Positions 10,114 to 22,955 of a DNA stretch of 64,000 nt are shown here, one piece after another. A model generated the notes under the pieces. The model did not search any database. It had not been told where the DNA came from and saw only the letters and a program-made list of their open reading frames with translations. The position numbers and the translations under genes were made by a program. Numbering within the stretch: the first letter of the stretch is position 1; each line of letters begins with the position of its first letter. Origin of the DNA: Nyssa sinensis (taxonomy: Eukaryota; Streptophyta; Magnoliopsida; Cornales; Nyssaceae); the NCBI GenBank assembly GCA_008638375.1, contig CM018046.1, positions 39,671,706-39,735,705 on the forward strand, given 5' to 3'.

Positions 10114-13100
10114 TGTAACACCCCGACCTGATTAATTAATAATTAGTCCGCTAATTATTAATTAGAAACAAGATAACAAATAATTAAGAAAATTTATCAG
10201 GACTTTTCGATAAATTACAATGGACTAGTAAAATGATTAAATGCATGAAGAAGCGATGTAAAATGTTGATTTGAATCGTTTGGGGAAAAATATAAAATTC
10301 TGATAGCCAAACAAGGCCTTAAGTTAAAACATAGAAAAAGGGCCAAAAATGCAATGGACAAATCTTGAACCCTTGACCCAAAAGTGCAAGAAAACTTAAT
10401 CCCAAAAAGTTTACCATTTGGCTACAAGCACTTTTGTGCTTTATTATACATATGATATATATACATATACAATATATAACGTCCAAGTTTTGAATATTAA
10501 CAATGAGGTGGCAGCCCCTCATTGAATCCCACCTTTCCCATCATTTTCCTACAATAATAAGTGTATATATATATATATGCCTATACCTATATATGAGACC
10601 TAATTATGATAACTTAACTAGGGGGAGAGGGTTGCTTGTGGGAAAAGAGCAAATGAGTGTGTTGTGTGCATAAAACAGTGCAAGCCAGACCTGTGTGATG
10701 TGTGTGTGATGGTAGATCTGTTAAAGAGAAAGAAAGGGCTGCTAGAGAGACTTTGTGAGAAATTATGGGTGCATATATGTGTTTTTTTTAAGCTTCACAT
10801 GGAAGTGCACAAGGGCAACGAGGTTGAGCAACTTGGAAAGGGGCTGAAAGGGCAAAAGCTGAGCCACGAAGAGACAGAGAAAGAGTGTTGTACAAAAGGT
10901 ATAAACCCCATAAGCTCAGAATTTTCCTTTTGGAATTTTGCTCACTGATTTGGTTTGTTTAAGCTTGAAACTTGCATGCATGACATTTAGAGTGTATAAC
11001 ACATGATCAAGGCATGAAAATGAGGCCTCGAGACAGCCCCAAAACCACTGACCACACGCAGACCACCATGGATGACCACCTTTAAACTGGGTCTGATTCG
11101 ACCCAAGCCAAATTGACTTTGGCTTGCTCAGACTTGACCTAGGTGATGTAGGGATCACAATGCAACAAAAATTAGATGAAATAGCCCTAAGACCATAGAG
11201 AATCGTAGAGTTGCAGGTCACAGGTTGAAATCCTAACTCTTGAGATAGACCATTATCCCATGTTTTTGGAATGAGGATCAAATCTCCTTGCTATTACGGT
11301 CACAACAAGGCAGAAACCAATTGATTTGGTCAAAAATCGAGTGTATACGACCGAGTTGCAGGCCCCATGATAATGGAGTTGAATAGCACTCCATCCTTAG
11401 ATTCGAGCCACAAAATGAACGCCAAAACGTTGGCCTGACTCCCAGAAATAATTTGGAACGAAGAGCAGAGAGAATCGGTGTTAGAAAACCCACGAAAATG
11501 GAAAAAACTAAAACTAGGAATTAGGGTTACTGTTCATCGTTCATGGGGAAGATGATGAACAGTGTCGGGTCAAGTTGGACCGGGTTTGGGTCGGATCGGG
11601 TCGGGATTCGATCGAATGCAGGAAGGGTATTTAAACTGTGTCGTTTTGGAACTTGTTTTAAAATGAGATTTTCCCTGTTTGGTTTCTGAAATAATAAATT
11701 GAATCAGGAACTAGGGATAGCTTAAACATGGATAAGGGACCAAATTGGAATAGAAGGGATATCGTATCCCGGTTCTGCATGGACTAGTGAACCGCTTGGT
11801 TTTAGGGTCTTGGACCGGTTCAACTAAATGAACCCTAGAACCGGACGGTTCAGAACCTTTATTTTAATGAAATTTTGATTTGAACCCCAAACCTTTCTTA
11901 AATTGTATTTTGACCCCAACTGTTTTGTAAAATTATATTCTGGCCCAGATTTTGAAAAAATTATGCATATAAGCCCCTGGAAAAATAATTAAATAATTAT
12001 TTTAATTATTTTATTAATTAGGTGAAATTACTATTTTACCCTTAGGACATTAACTGAGTCAAACGAAGTCCAAATTAAACAAGTAAATAGTGTATTTTCA
12101 CTATTTCAAACATTTCGGACTCAATGGTGGAGTCCGATTTGTGAAACCAAGTTCTGAAAAATACAGACATGCAAATGGTAAATGACTGAATTCCCCTAGT
12201 GATACCCAGGGCCAATTAAACACAAAAGATAGTCTAATTTAACTATGTCAGATACTCTGGACCTAATGGTGAGGTCCATTTTATGAACTGAGGTCCCAAA
12301 AAAAATTTGGTTGTACAACATGTGAAATTATCAAATTGCCCCTAATACTGTACGAAGCCCAAATAAAGTCCAAATTGGGCCAAATTGATACCAATAGAAG
12401 CCCAAACACTTGTGGACTCATATATATGATTAGATTATGATTCGGGATCAGAATATCAGGAAATATAAAACGACCAAAATACCCTTGAGCACGAAAAATG
12501 CAAAGTAGAGGCCGAATGAAGGCCAATCTGATCTAATAAATTGTCATAAGCATAATTATGAAAATTGAAGTGATAAATATGACTCCGGAACAGTCAACGT
12601 ATAAAATAAAAAATGACCAATGTGTCCCGATGATCAAAAGCAGATACCAAATGAAGTTCAAAAGACTCAAAAATTTATATATATGATATGTGGACTAGAG
12701 GACCATGATAGGGTCCGAGGCAAGAATGAAAAAATTACCATTTTGCCTCTAAGGGCAAATAAGTGCTTAATTGATAACGACTAGAGTCAAAATGACTTAA
12801 AATATTATTCGGACAGTTGCTAGGCCTATTTAAGGAATTTAATAACATAAGTTGAAACCCAATGAGTGGGTAATAGGCTAATGAACTTAATTAGGCCATC
12901 TAATAGACTCCTAAGATGATGAACAAGACATGAATGAATGAATTCTGATCTATTTGTGATTAATGATGATTATTTAGGCTATGCAAGGATATGCCTGAAG
13001 TGTCTGGAGATCATCAGAGTATCTGTAAATGGAGAATATGACACTAAGAAACCGAGGTAAGTAAATCTGAACTTTGTTATGTGGTCTTTCCTCAACCAGT

Positions 13101-14602
13101 CACATTTATTTGCATATACTGCCAAACTTGTACTCTATTACCTATCTCATAAACCCGATTTCTTTGATTGATGCCAATCTATTGGTGATTACACAGTGAA
13201 CTTGATCTCCTTGATTGATGCTAATCGACTTGTGATTATTTGTTCATGCTTGTACCTTGGGTTCGACTTATTGATCTATATCATGTTATGATCTTGACTT
13301 ATTGATACTTAAGCATATTTGTACCATTATGTATATCGTGCCATGATCTTGTGATATATCTTGTTGATGGAAATCTTATTGACCCACACACTTATGTCTC
13401 GTCGAACGAGGTTTTGGCTATTTCACATGATTGTATATCCTGTGTGGAAATTATTGATCATGATATTCGGTATGAGCCCGGGGGTTGTGCTCAGTCACAA
13501 CAGCCCATCTATTCCCAGATACGGGGAGGACCTTTTGGGGTATATTGTGTCCTTCGGGACATGTTGTGTGTGTCCTTTAGGACTTATAGTAAAATAACTC
13601 TGGCGCTATTCATCTAGCCCAAGAGAGAGAGGCGGACCTGAATATGCATGTTCTGGGGGTATGCCGGGCCCCGTTTTGTTACAGCATCTATTCTGTTAGA
13701 ATTCGATATTAACGTTTTGTATTGTTGGATGATCATATTTTACACCCTCTAAATGATCATATTATTTGCAAGCATGGAATACTTTTGATTGGCTGACGTA
13801 TTATTGGTGGCAAAAATTTATTGTGTTGAGCTGGATCTCTTTGACTGATTCTCTCTTATATTATTCCTTGTGGGAATAAGCCTTTTTGGACCCTCGGGTC
13901 ATTGTTGTTATATCTTAGTGACTGGCTGTGTATCTATCTGTTATCCCTTCTTCTATATCCTTGTGAACTAACCCTGACCCATGGCAAAGCTAGGAATTTA
14001 CTTACTGAGCTTTGTTAGCTCACCCCTTATTTATAACCATTTTTCAGGTAGCTTATGACAGATGATATGCAATGAGACAACTAGCAGAACTAGTGAAGCA
14101 GAAATGATTTACACCGACGAGGTGAACTCCAAGTTAAGTTGACTACGTACTCTGTAAGGTTAAGTTCACAATTTGTATTATAATATTACATCATTAGTGA
14201 TGAGGTTAGCCTAGTATGTTGGATCACTATGATTAAATTGTACTTGGAGACATTTTGATTGTTGATCATTAGAGATAAGTTTGATCAGCTGAATTGTACT
14301 GGTGTGACTTCCGCTTTAAGTAATTCATTGATATAGAATGGATGTATTGGAGCATGTATATTGATACTCTAGAGATATTTGATGACTGATTCTAGACGTG
14401 CTCTGATGTGTCTGGATGAGTTACATTTTTAATTTAAAAAGGTTTTAATTTTCGCTGCTTTGACCCTACATTTAGAATGCAATTCATTGTAAAGTTTAGA
14501 AGTTTCCTTTGGTTGGTCGCATTGACGACGGGAAAAACTGGCAAGGTGGCAACTAGCATCACGTCCTCGAGATCCGCGTAGGGTGGGTTTCGGGTCGTGA
14601 CA
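10114..14602 (+). mobile_element. 4.49 kb solo LTR, Del/Tekay-like gypsy family
   Basis: It begins TGTAACACCCCGACCTGA and ends GGGTTTCGGGTCGTGACA, so it has TG...CA ends. It is flanked by the perfect 5 bp duplication ACCCC (10109-10113 and 14603-14607). Copy B has the empty site with one ACCCC at 34674-34678. No primer-binding site, polypurine tract or pol sequence was found inside. Its middle part (about 12000-12170) resembles the LTR of the element at 24526-32677 read on the minus strand, including AATAGTG...ACTATTTCAAACATTTCGGAC. Long LTRs with these ends are typical of the Del/Tekay lineage. A solo LTR left by LTR-LTR recombination is the simplest reading. Confidence 0.85.
12040..12745. 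repeat. Degenerate repeated modules inside the solo LTR
   Basis: Several diverged modules of roughly 150-200 bp recur. Each has a near-palindromic core such as GGACTCAATGGTGGAGTCC (about 12118) or GGACCTAATGGTGAGGTCC (about 12259). Around it lie AAGTCCAAATT-like and CCATTTTGCCCC-like stretches at the same relative places. Two weaker versions follow near 12415 and 12700. The core also occurs in the LTR of the second gypsy element, near 26140 and 31045. Confidence 0.6.
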
Positions 14603-14992
14603 ACCCCAACTAGTTATGACAAGATTTGATTGAATTTAGTATTTTTTTTTTGTATGTTTTATTATTCTAATCTAATTCAAAATTTTGAATAATTAACTTT
14701 ATTTACTAGTTCTTAATTTTTTTTGACAAATATTATTGTCATACTTCCTTCTATACTTCACTTTGATTCTCATAAGAATGGAAAGGAGAAATACCAGCCT
14801 CCTAGTGGAAATGAGACATCTACTATATGAGGGTATCTTATTCCCACAGGATTGAAATTCCTATGATCAATAACACACTCCAAACATGGGAATCAAAGGG
14901 AATAAGAATGAGATATCGAGTCCCGCTCTTAATTCCTGTCAACCAAACACACCCTAAAACCACCAAGATCAGATAAAATAAGTTAAACTTCT
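14603..14992. repeat. Segmental duplication copy A, block 3
   Basis: It matches copy B at 34674-35063. It starts with the right-hand ACCCC and ends with CTTCT (14988-14992), the left target duplication of the next solo LTR. It has no coding content. A stretch near 14935-14955 resembles the end of a MITE, but the other end was not found. Confidence 0.92.
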
Positions 14993-15209
14993 TGTAAAGA
15001 CTTGAAAAAAAAAAGTATATTTAAACCGGTTAACTAAGTGCCAGGGATAAATCCATGGGATTGATACGAATCATAAATTATAAGAATATAATATGGACAT
15101 GAACGAGAACCAATTGTGGTAAATAAATAATTAAATTAAGTCCCGGCTTTATGGTAGTTTTTATCGGCATAAGATAATTTAAGATTTGTGAAATAAAAAA
15201 ATATTAAAA

Positions 15210-15247
<38 letters not shown>

Positions 15248-17650
15248 GTGAAATTTCTAAAGGAAATTATTGAAGCAAAGAAAAAAAAAAAATATAATAA
15301 TAATATTTAAAAAGGAAATTTAAAAGCAAGTGGAGCTTGAGATGTGGGGGTGTTAAAATAAAAGAAAAAGAGAAAGTCGTGCAACCGTGTGTGTGTGTGT
15401 GTGTGTTGATGGGTGTATTGGAAGGTGTGATATTATAAACATATAATATATTTAGGTCTTGATGTAATTGAAAGGAAAGAAAAGATTAGAAGCGGTGGAG
15501 AGACGTGAGACCAAAAGAAATGAAAAGGAGAGAAACCATGGGCATCCAAAAAGGGGAGCAGTGGTTTCGGGCCAGAGAGAAAGAGAGAAAGAAAGAAATA
15601 GAAGAAAAAAAAAAAAAGAAAGAAAGAGAGATCAAGAAGAGAGAAGCGGGGGTGACGGAGCAGCGATGGTGGGTGAGACGATCATCTCGGCGTGGCACCG
15701 AGAGTTGTTGATCGGAGGGTGAATGAGATTAAGAGAAGGAATGATCATGATGATGGCACGGTTGCCTCACCAATTGACTCGGCGTACTCATGGGTTCATC
15801 GCCAAGTTCTTTCGAAGGAAAACCAGATGTTGATCAATCTGGTCCGTGTCGGTGTCGGCGATGGTGAAGCGTAAGGAATGAACCTTTACTACGTAATGTG
15901 ACAGAGGTAAATCCAGAACCTTGTTGTCATTACCGGGACGGGGAATCGCTCAGAACAGGGGACGACGCAACGGGTCGACCGAGAGTTTTGGTTGCCTCTG
16001 TTGGACGGTCCTGCCAGAAGGGTCTTTCTCTGTTTTAATTTCTATTTTTGGTTTTCTATAATGGGACTCCTGATTTGGTAAGGCTCTTTCTTATTGATTT
16101 TGATTAGAAAATCATGGATGAATGGGGGATTTTGTATGTCAATTTGTTGGGAAGATCATTGGGGTTTGATGAAAAGTGCCGATGGTTGTGATGGTGATGG
16201 TGATGGTGATGCCGTGATGTTGGGTCTCTGTTTGGACGGAGAACTCTAGATAGACTTGTGTATTGCTCTGTTTCATGGCAATTTTGTTTGTGGTCAGTAT
16301 GTGTGTTGGGTTGTTCTCTGATAGCACTAGGGGCCATTTGTTTGAGCAGTAGTTGATTGTAATGCGCTATTGGACAGATTTTGGCGATGGACAGTAAATG
16401 ATGGTAACAGTGTTCAGGTGAAACCTGAACAGGAGGAGGACGGAAGCTTGGGCTGTGTTGCGACGGTTGCGACGGGTAAGAAGCTGATGAAATTGGATTT
16501 AAAATGGCTAGCCGACTCGATCAACCTGCCAGTGTGTTTTCTTCAACTGCTGAACTGTGGACTGGAGATCAACCTTAAACTCCGGATGCACGAGAATTTG
16601 GTTCACGCTTGACTGCAAATTCTCCAAAGATTGGCTATGAATAGAGATAAGCGTAATATTTAGGACTTATCTCCATTTGGATTAGAAGGCACCAGGACAT
16701 AATACTAGTGGGCTGAGAGGCATTCCAAGTACGGATCTGATGGCATTGATCTATGGAGACTTGGATTTTGATGGATTAACTTGGGCTATTCAGGGACACG
16801 GAAAGGCAAGGAGAATGTGGTCTGACTTTTGCATCCTCACTGGTAGATCCGCTACATTACGAGTATGACCTCTTAGGGTTGAGACAGACCCTTCAGGTAT
16901 GATATTTTACTAATGTGAGAAATAAGGTTAAGCTTAGGAGTATTTGGTAAGATGATTGAATGTTCTCCGTGCTTAATTGCTATTAGGAAATCACATAGAA
17001 TTTGATTGTCTTGATAGTCCTAGATTGGTTGTCTGTGCACTTATGTATTTCTTTGAATTGTTAGGAAACTTATTTGAATGAGAAGTATGATATTTTGCTA
17101 AGTAAGGAATAGGATTAAGTTTAGGAATGATTTGCATATTGATTGATTTATACATGTGTTGATTTGATGATTTGGAAATCACTTAGAATATAATTTCTTG
17201 AAGAACCTAGAATTGATAACTTGCATACTCTGATATGCGTTTTAAATTATTTGATGATTTGTTGCTGTAGTGAAGATGGATCTTACCTCTGTGTTTGGAT
17301 TATTATGTTTGGCTCACATTCGTGTTGATATATCATGCGTTTTGGAAAGTGTGATAGTTTCATGTATGAGGGTGCTTTATGGAATCATGTGTTCTTTGTG
17401 TATTGATGAGATTGTGAATGCGTGAATCGAGCATGTGTTCAATTTGACTGCTTATAGCATACAGACTTGTGGAAGAAGTTTTGAGATTTAGATGATATTG
17501 TTGCTTTAAATATGTTGCATTATTTAAAGCATACTGCATGTGTTGGCAAGAAATGTTTTGTTGAGATTGTGGCATTGCTTGGTGGAATCATGGCATTTGG
17601 CATAGTGTGATTCCTTGGAACATGATGTGAGTTGAGCATTTGGTGTTGTG

Positions 17651-17784
17651 CATACTGGTTACCCAGGCCGTCGGGGAAGGTCCAGTAAAGTGAGACATAC
17701 TGGTTACTCAAGCCGTCGGGGAAGGTTCGTAAAGTGAGACATACTGGTTACTCAGGCCGTCGGGGAAGGTCCGTAAAGTGAGTC
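17651..17784. repeat. 44-45 bp minisatellite, three units
   Basis: Units start CATACTGGTTAC at 17651, 17696 and 17740 and contain CAGGCCGTCGGGGAAGGT. The three differ at only a few positions, so they arose recently or are kept alike. It lies inside the second solo LTR. Confidence 0.93.
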
Positions 17785-17844
17785 ATGGGTGTGACATAGA
17801 GTTTGCGTGGGTGCATTATGCGCATTGTCATCATATTGCATAGA

Positions 17845-18016
17845 CATGGGGATTCCTGCTGTTATATTGTTTGAATGATTGGATGACATGTGGATTACTG
17901 CTATTACATTATTTGGATGATTGGAATAGCATGTGGATTATTCCTATTGCATTGTTTGAATAATCTGGAAGGCATGTGGATTATTGTCATTACATTGCTA
18001 GGATGATTTAGAAAGC
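17845..18016. repeat. 42-43 bp minisatellite, four units
   Basis: Units start CATGTGGATTA (first unit CATGGGGATTC) at 17845, 17887, 17930 and 17973. Each has the pattern TGCTATTACATT...GGATGATT. They are more diverged than the neighbouring array 60 bp upstream. Both arrays share almost the same period. Confidence 0.9.
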
Positions 18017-18365
18017 ATGTAGAGACAAATGTACACTCGCACATGCCACGCCCTTACTTTTGTTTTTTTCATTAGTATTATATCATACGAGCATGTTGGC
18101 GCTGACCTATTCGTGGGCACAGGTTTCAGATAAAGCTCCTGGTACGTGGGACTTGATGAAGTCTTGGAGAAAGGAGAGCAAATAAATTTGCAAAAGTATT
18201 TAGCCCTTGGGGTATACTTTTGTAATATAAGGACTTAAGCCCAAACAGTATGTAGGAGATAACTATTGAGTGTGTCTTATATGTATATATGTTAAAGGAA
18301 AAGAATGCGTGTTTAATTTTCATGAATTGTGGCCATCGAGTGAGGATGGATTGTGACATGTTTGC

Positions 18366-18409
<44 letters not shown>

Positions 18410-18941
18410 TATTGTGATTATTAGGGAGAAAAAGGCTCGAAAAACGAAGGGGGTTCTGTCAAAATTTTCTGAAAAAAATTAAAGGATTGTCAAGTGTGTA
18501 AAACACCTGGTTTATTATGAAAACAAGGGTCAAGGCCCTATGGATTGTACAGAATAGGGAGTTTGGTTAGTGTTTGGAATGTCTTTGATTGTACTTTATT
18601 TCTTTATTATTTTATTTTCGTTTGTCTCGTTACTCGTGCCTCGGGTTTCGCTGGAATTCAGGGCGTGACACTTCTTGACCATTCAGGGCCTGATATTGTT
18701 ATTGTTTTCTTTTTTCTCATATGTCAAATTTGTAAGGCTGTCTTGCAATTAAATCAGAAGGTAATAATTTTTCAAACATTGGATCCAAATCTAAAAATGA
18801 AGCAGCAACAGAATTATACCATAACCTGCAATTTGAGCATTATAGCCTTCATCCTACCATATAAAAAATAGGTGAGGGAGAGGAACAGTTGCAACATTTG
18901 AATTTCAGAAAAGTAAGCAATAAAAAAGTAAAGAAATATAC

Positions 18942-18973
<32 letters not shown>
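18942..18973. repeat. (AC)n microsatellite
   Basis: About 16 AC units lie in the last intron of the copy A pseudogene. Copy B has the same tract at 35331-35349 but shorter (about 9-10 units), so it has changed length since duplication. Confidence 0.95.
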
Positions 18974-18974
<1 letters not shown>

Positions 18975-21054
18975 TTCACCTGCAGTTCTCGTATGAGTGG
19001 CAAACTTCCTGTTATAGAGTGGGGCTTTACATGCCCAAGCACTTCTTCAATAGCTTTGCATAATACTTGGAAACCACGGGAGTTAAGGTCACAAGCCACT
19101 CCAGAGTTTGTCTTATTGAAACTAATTGTAATTTTGCAGGAGGAAAAAAGGAAAAAATAACCAAACCATATAACGAAAATTAAATATATAGACAAAAATG
19201 AGCAAAATTTAATATGCCTCTTAGCTATGAAATACGAACACTCTATTTTGACTCACAAGTTCGTGTCAGTTATTGACACTCTTGGACACGCGAAAAAAAA
19301 AGTTTCTAATTTTTTTTTTAAAGTTCGGACACGTTCCGGACATATTATCGACAAGTTTTCTATTTTTTTCATCTTTTTTTGGATTTTCTTCCTCTCTTTA
19401 GTTCTTTTTTTGGTTACACACGTATGTTTTAAGTAATAGTTAGTCAATCATGGATGTTGATGATTTAATGAAGAAGTTCTTAAATTTTTATCTAATGGAT
19501 TTATTATTTAAATTGAAATAATGTTACGTTTTTATTATATGATCATATAAAAAATATAAAATTTTTATATATATTCAACTTGTCCTTGACATATTCGTGT
19601 CCATAGTTTTTGAGAAATAACATCTCTGTCTATCCCTGTTCCTGTCCTATGTCTGTATCCTTGTTTCTTAGCCTGTTTGTATAATTATATAATACTTTTA
19701 GACAAGTCATATATGTGTTGCGAAAACAGTTTCTGTTGAAGTTTCCATAACCAAAAGGTAATTTTTCAGGTATGCTATCATTATTCTCCCATTGGAAGAA
19801 GAAAAAAAAAACACACCCTCCCCTCAATTGTTCATTTGGTAGGACATATTTTGAAACCGGGCCCCTGTGTATCCAGCTTCTTTATGTTGGCATTTATATA
19901 ATCTACATATTCCTGTAGCTTCTTTATCGCATCTGTTATGCTGAATTAGAGTATGAGAGTGTTAGAATTTTAACATTTAACCTTTTTTCTCTTTCTTGGG
20001 AAGATATTGCTTGAATTTTCACAGAAATGCAAAATATAAAATAATGCTTACTTGTAAAATGGAGTTAACCTGCAACAAAAAAGGGACGGTTAGACAACAA
20101 TCTACATCCATGGTCTTCAAAAATAGTATTTGAAAAGATTATAAACCTGACATCTCCAGAGATTCTACACTCAGCAGGTATTTGATTTATCCCCCCTCTT
20201 GGATCTGTGATAGAAATGATGAAAATGGAAAAAGAAAGCAGTTGTTACGAATGAACAGAAACATATTACTTTTCTAATAGTTTGTTGCTTATTTTCTCAA
20301 AACTTACAACTCCATTGAGTTGGTTTCATAGTTGATGTCGTTGCAAATCCATAAACTTGTTCTTTAGTAAAGGGAGGAAAATCTTTGTTGAACCGCAACT
20401 GGATTTCTTTATGAGCTCCTATTGTTAGCTCTAAAGGATTTATCGCCTGCATGTATTCAACAAGAACCTTCATAAATAAAATTTTACATCTAACCCTCTC
20501 TAGACCCCATAGTGGCGAGAGTCTCGTGCACTGGATTTGTTCTTTTTTGCCCTTAATGTTATTTCACAATTTTTTTCAAAACTGAAACACTATCCAGTCT
20601 AACATGTTCAATGAACTAGACTAGTGCCTCACTCACTCTAACCATTTGGATCAGCTAAACTAATCCTAATTTTCATTACTGCTTTATCTAGACATACGTT
20701 TTGCTATATTACAGGTCATTAGGTCTACTGTCACTACCTCCAAAAAAACACCAGGCATTCTGTTACAACCAACTCATCTAAAAGCTTAAGTTGTTCGAGA
20801 TGGTGTAAATTTAATTTTATACACCCCCTCACGTGTAACCAGATTAAGCCAACACGTGCAACAATTCATATTATTAGGGTGACAGTGAGGTTTGAACTGA
20901 AGACCTTTTGTTTGCATACTAATTTAAACTACCAACTCATCTAAAAGCTTAAACTGTAAGAGATGACATAATTTTAATATTATAACCCTCATCGTTATAG
21001 TGGATTTAAATTAAACTATAATCCCCGTAATGATCCAACTATTGGCTTCACTAT

Positions 21055-21190
21055 GAAAGACCAAACCAAATCAGTCTATTTTGTCTCACTTTTTCTGTAA
21101 TTGGACCTACCTCTAACTTTCCACTAGTACATTCATCTCTAATTCTATCTTTTCTTGCATCGCCAAACAGTAAAAAAATTAATAATTTTA
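21055..21190 (-). pseudogene. Second LINE reverse transcriptase remnant (copy A, intron 3)
   Basis: The minus strand encodes GDARKDRIRDECTSGKLEVG, then the PITEKVRQNRLIWFG motif. This is the C-terminal RT landmark of plant LINEs. Only this short piece remains. The same fragment is at 37452-37590 in copy B, so it predates the duplication. Confidence 0.72.
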
Positions 21191-21411
21191 TAAAAGATTT
21201 ATTAACACACCAACAAAGCAGCATATATACCTTTCTGATGAGCACTAATAATTTAAATTATCAGAAATTAATGAGCTAAACATTTGTACATTATAGTATA
21301 CATAGATATCTTTTCTTGCACAAGGCTTGCTACAAAGTCTAGCACATAAAGAATCCAAAGATTTTGAAAAGAGACCTCTCTAATATCCATTGATCCTGAA
21401 ATCCAACAGAA

Positions 21412-21723
21412 ATGAATTTCACTACCCAATTCTTTAATCGAGAAGAGGGGAGGCAGTTTGGTGTCCTTGATAATTCTCTTATTGAATTCCTTCTAAACAC
21501 AAGAAAGACAGCTTGGCATCCTCAAGATATTACAAAAAACAAACTACTATCCTCCCCAAGATGTTACAGAAAATATACTAAAGAAGTGTTGGTTGCTGAA
21601 ATGGTGGTACTCATACAAAAGGCTAAGGCAGTGGCAGGGAAGATGAATGAGGTGCTTGTAACGATGATGCTAAAGAAAGTGGCGGTACCAATAATGCTGA
21701 AGTTAGCAATGAAGTTAGGATGA
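21412..21723 (+). other. Unidentified open frame shared by both duplicate copies (copy A)
   Basis: A frame of 103 codons starts MNFTTQFFNREEGRQFGVLD. It is kept at the same place in copy B (37814-38134) with few changes. It is antisense to the deacetylase pseudogene and lies in its intron 3. No family was recognised and the end has a low-complexity Val/Met/Lys stretch. Its preservation may only reflect recent duplication. It could be a fragment of an older transposon or captured exon. Confidence 0.3.
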
Positions 21724-22955
21724 AGGGTTGATAAAGTCTTACCATCAGTTGTTAACTTGAGTGCTAAGACACTCAATCCATCCAAACCGATGGGTGGATT
21801 CCTATCTTATCTGTCAATTGGTCATATTAGAGTGGACTTTGCGACAACCCATGAATTTGACTAGTCAAACCTTGTTTTTGCCTAAAAATTATAGCATTAT
21901 TGTGACTCGAACAGATAACTTGACACATGATTTTCAAGCAATGTCACCTAAAACACTAATTATTATGATATGCATAATGGAAACACAATACACTACATAT
22001 TGTAAATGTTATACAACTTATATAGTAACATTGGTGGAATATGATGGGTAGTTTTAATTGTAAGAGTATTTTCTTCTTTTCACCCAAAGATGAGTGATAA
22101 GAACTAATATCATTGAAGTTTACAAGTTTTTCATATAGTTATGAAAATTTATCATATTGGAATGACGCATGTCAAAGCACACTTATTAAAAAAATAAAAA
22201 AACTGACAAATGTTAATTCTAGAATAGTTCCCTTATTTTCAATAGGACAAAAGAGAATAGGAAAGTCAATAAAAATAGGATGACTTTGTTTCACAAAATG
22301 TTTCCACTTGTTCTTTGTTATTCTTGCTACCCCACAACCATAGATGTGGAAATTCTTTCTTCCCAAATATTTTCCTCCTATATGAAATTCTGAAAACAGA
22401 GCAGCAATTCAATCACAATAAATGGGTATTTCTTATTAGAAAAAATGTCATAATTAGAAAAATGTCAAAAATGATTTGTTCTTGTGCAATTATTTGCACC
22501 AAACGTCAGCATATGATGCTAGATAACAGTTAAAATGAAGTACCTTGTGTGGAAGACCACTGTGAAAAAGCTTTCCAGTGACATGAAGTTTCCATGGTAT
22601 CATACCACTAGTACCAATGCAAGGCTGTTTATCTGTTGTGTCGATCCAGAAGCTGTGTGGAAATAGACATTACCATTAACCAAAGTATTGAGAATACATA
22701 CAACTTTGTTTCATTTATCCTTTTAAGAAACACTCCATGTCTAAGTTTTTCATTGAAGAGCATCCCAACGTATATGTTAGAGCATGTGTTGGTAGCATTG
22801 GAAACAATCTCCAATGTATATATTAGTGGGTCCTTTATTTCTGTCAGTAGCTGGAAGACATGTTAATTGTGGCTAGTCGTTTGGCTAGCCACGGTGGACA
22901 AAAAGTGCTCCTTCAACAGAGAATCACCTAAACATTTTAGTGGGGCTACCGTAAG

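Larger units (their letters stand above)
14993..18670 (+). mobile_element. 3.68 kb solo LTR of a second gypsy family
   Basis: It begins TGTAAAGACTTG and ends GGAATTCAGGGCGTGACA, with TG...CA ends. It is flanked by the perfect 5 bp duplication CTTCT (14988-14992 and 18671-18675). Copy B shows one CTTCT at the empty site (35059-35063). No primer-binding site, pol or gag was seen inside. The ending resembles the GTCGTGACA ending of the first solo LTR, so it is probably a related Del/Tekay-like family. It contains two minisatellites, dinucleotide tracts at about 15211-15243 and 18373-18405, and a purine-rich stretch at about 15590-15640. Confidence 0.82.
18780..22652 (-). pseudogene. Acetylornithine deacetylase (M20 family) pseudogene, copy A, lacking exons 1-2
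   Basis: The plant acetylornithine deacetylase is an ArgE/DapE-type M20 metallopeptidase acting in ornithine/arginine synthesis. Exons seen, by homology to the family and to copy B: 22544-22652 (FWIDTTDKQPCIGTSGMIPW), 20308-20446 (AINPLEL...STMKPTQWS), 20147-20204 (GGINQIPAECRISGDVR), an 18 bp microexon 20052-20069 (LTPFY), 19817-19940 (KKLQEYV), 18980-19135 (SGVACDLNSRGFQVLCKA) and a damaged last exon at about 18780-18862 (DEGYNAQIAGYG). Exons 1-2 are absent because the duplicated block ends in intron 2. Exon 7 is one base longer than in copy B and the frame is lost after KKLDTQGP. It is not functional. Confidence 0.88.
18671..22955. repeat. Segmental duplication copy A, block 4
   Basis: It matches copy B from 35059 to about 39355, with nearly equal length and only small indels. 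It carries exons 3-9 of the acetylornithine deacetylase pseudogene. The match ends sharply in intron 2, at GTGGGGCTACCG (22955), beyond which the two copies are unrelated. Confidence 0.93.

Noticed and set aside
14740..14955. Possible hAT- or PIF-type MITE ending in CCAAACACACCC
   Set aside because: Only one terminus could be seen; no matching inverted repeat or target duplication was found, and both duplicate copies share it so no empty site is available.
15468..15722. Plus-strand Glu/Lys/Arg-rich open frame
   Set aside because: It is translated purine-rich low-complexity DNA inside the second solo LTR; no domain and no conservation.
16104..16337. Minus-strand frame with a His run
   Set aside because: The His run is a GATGGT simple repeat read in reverse, within LTR sequence.
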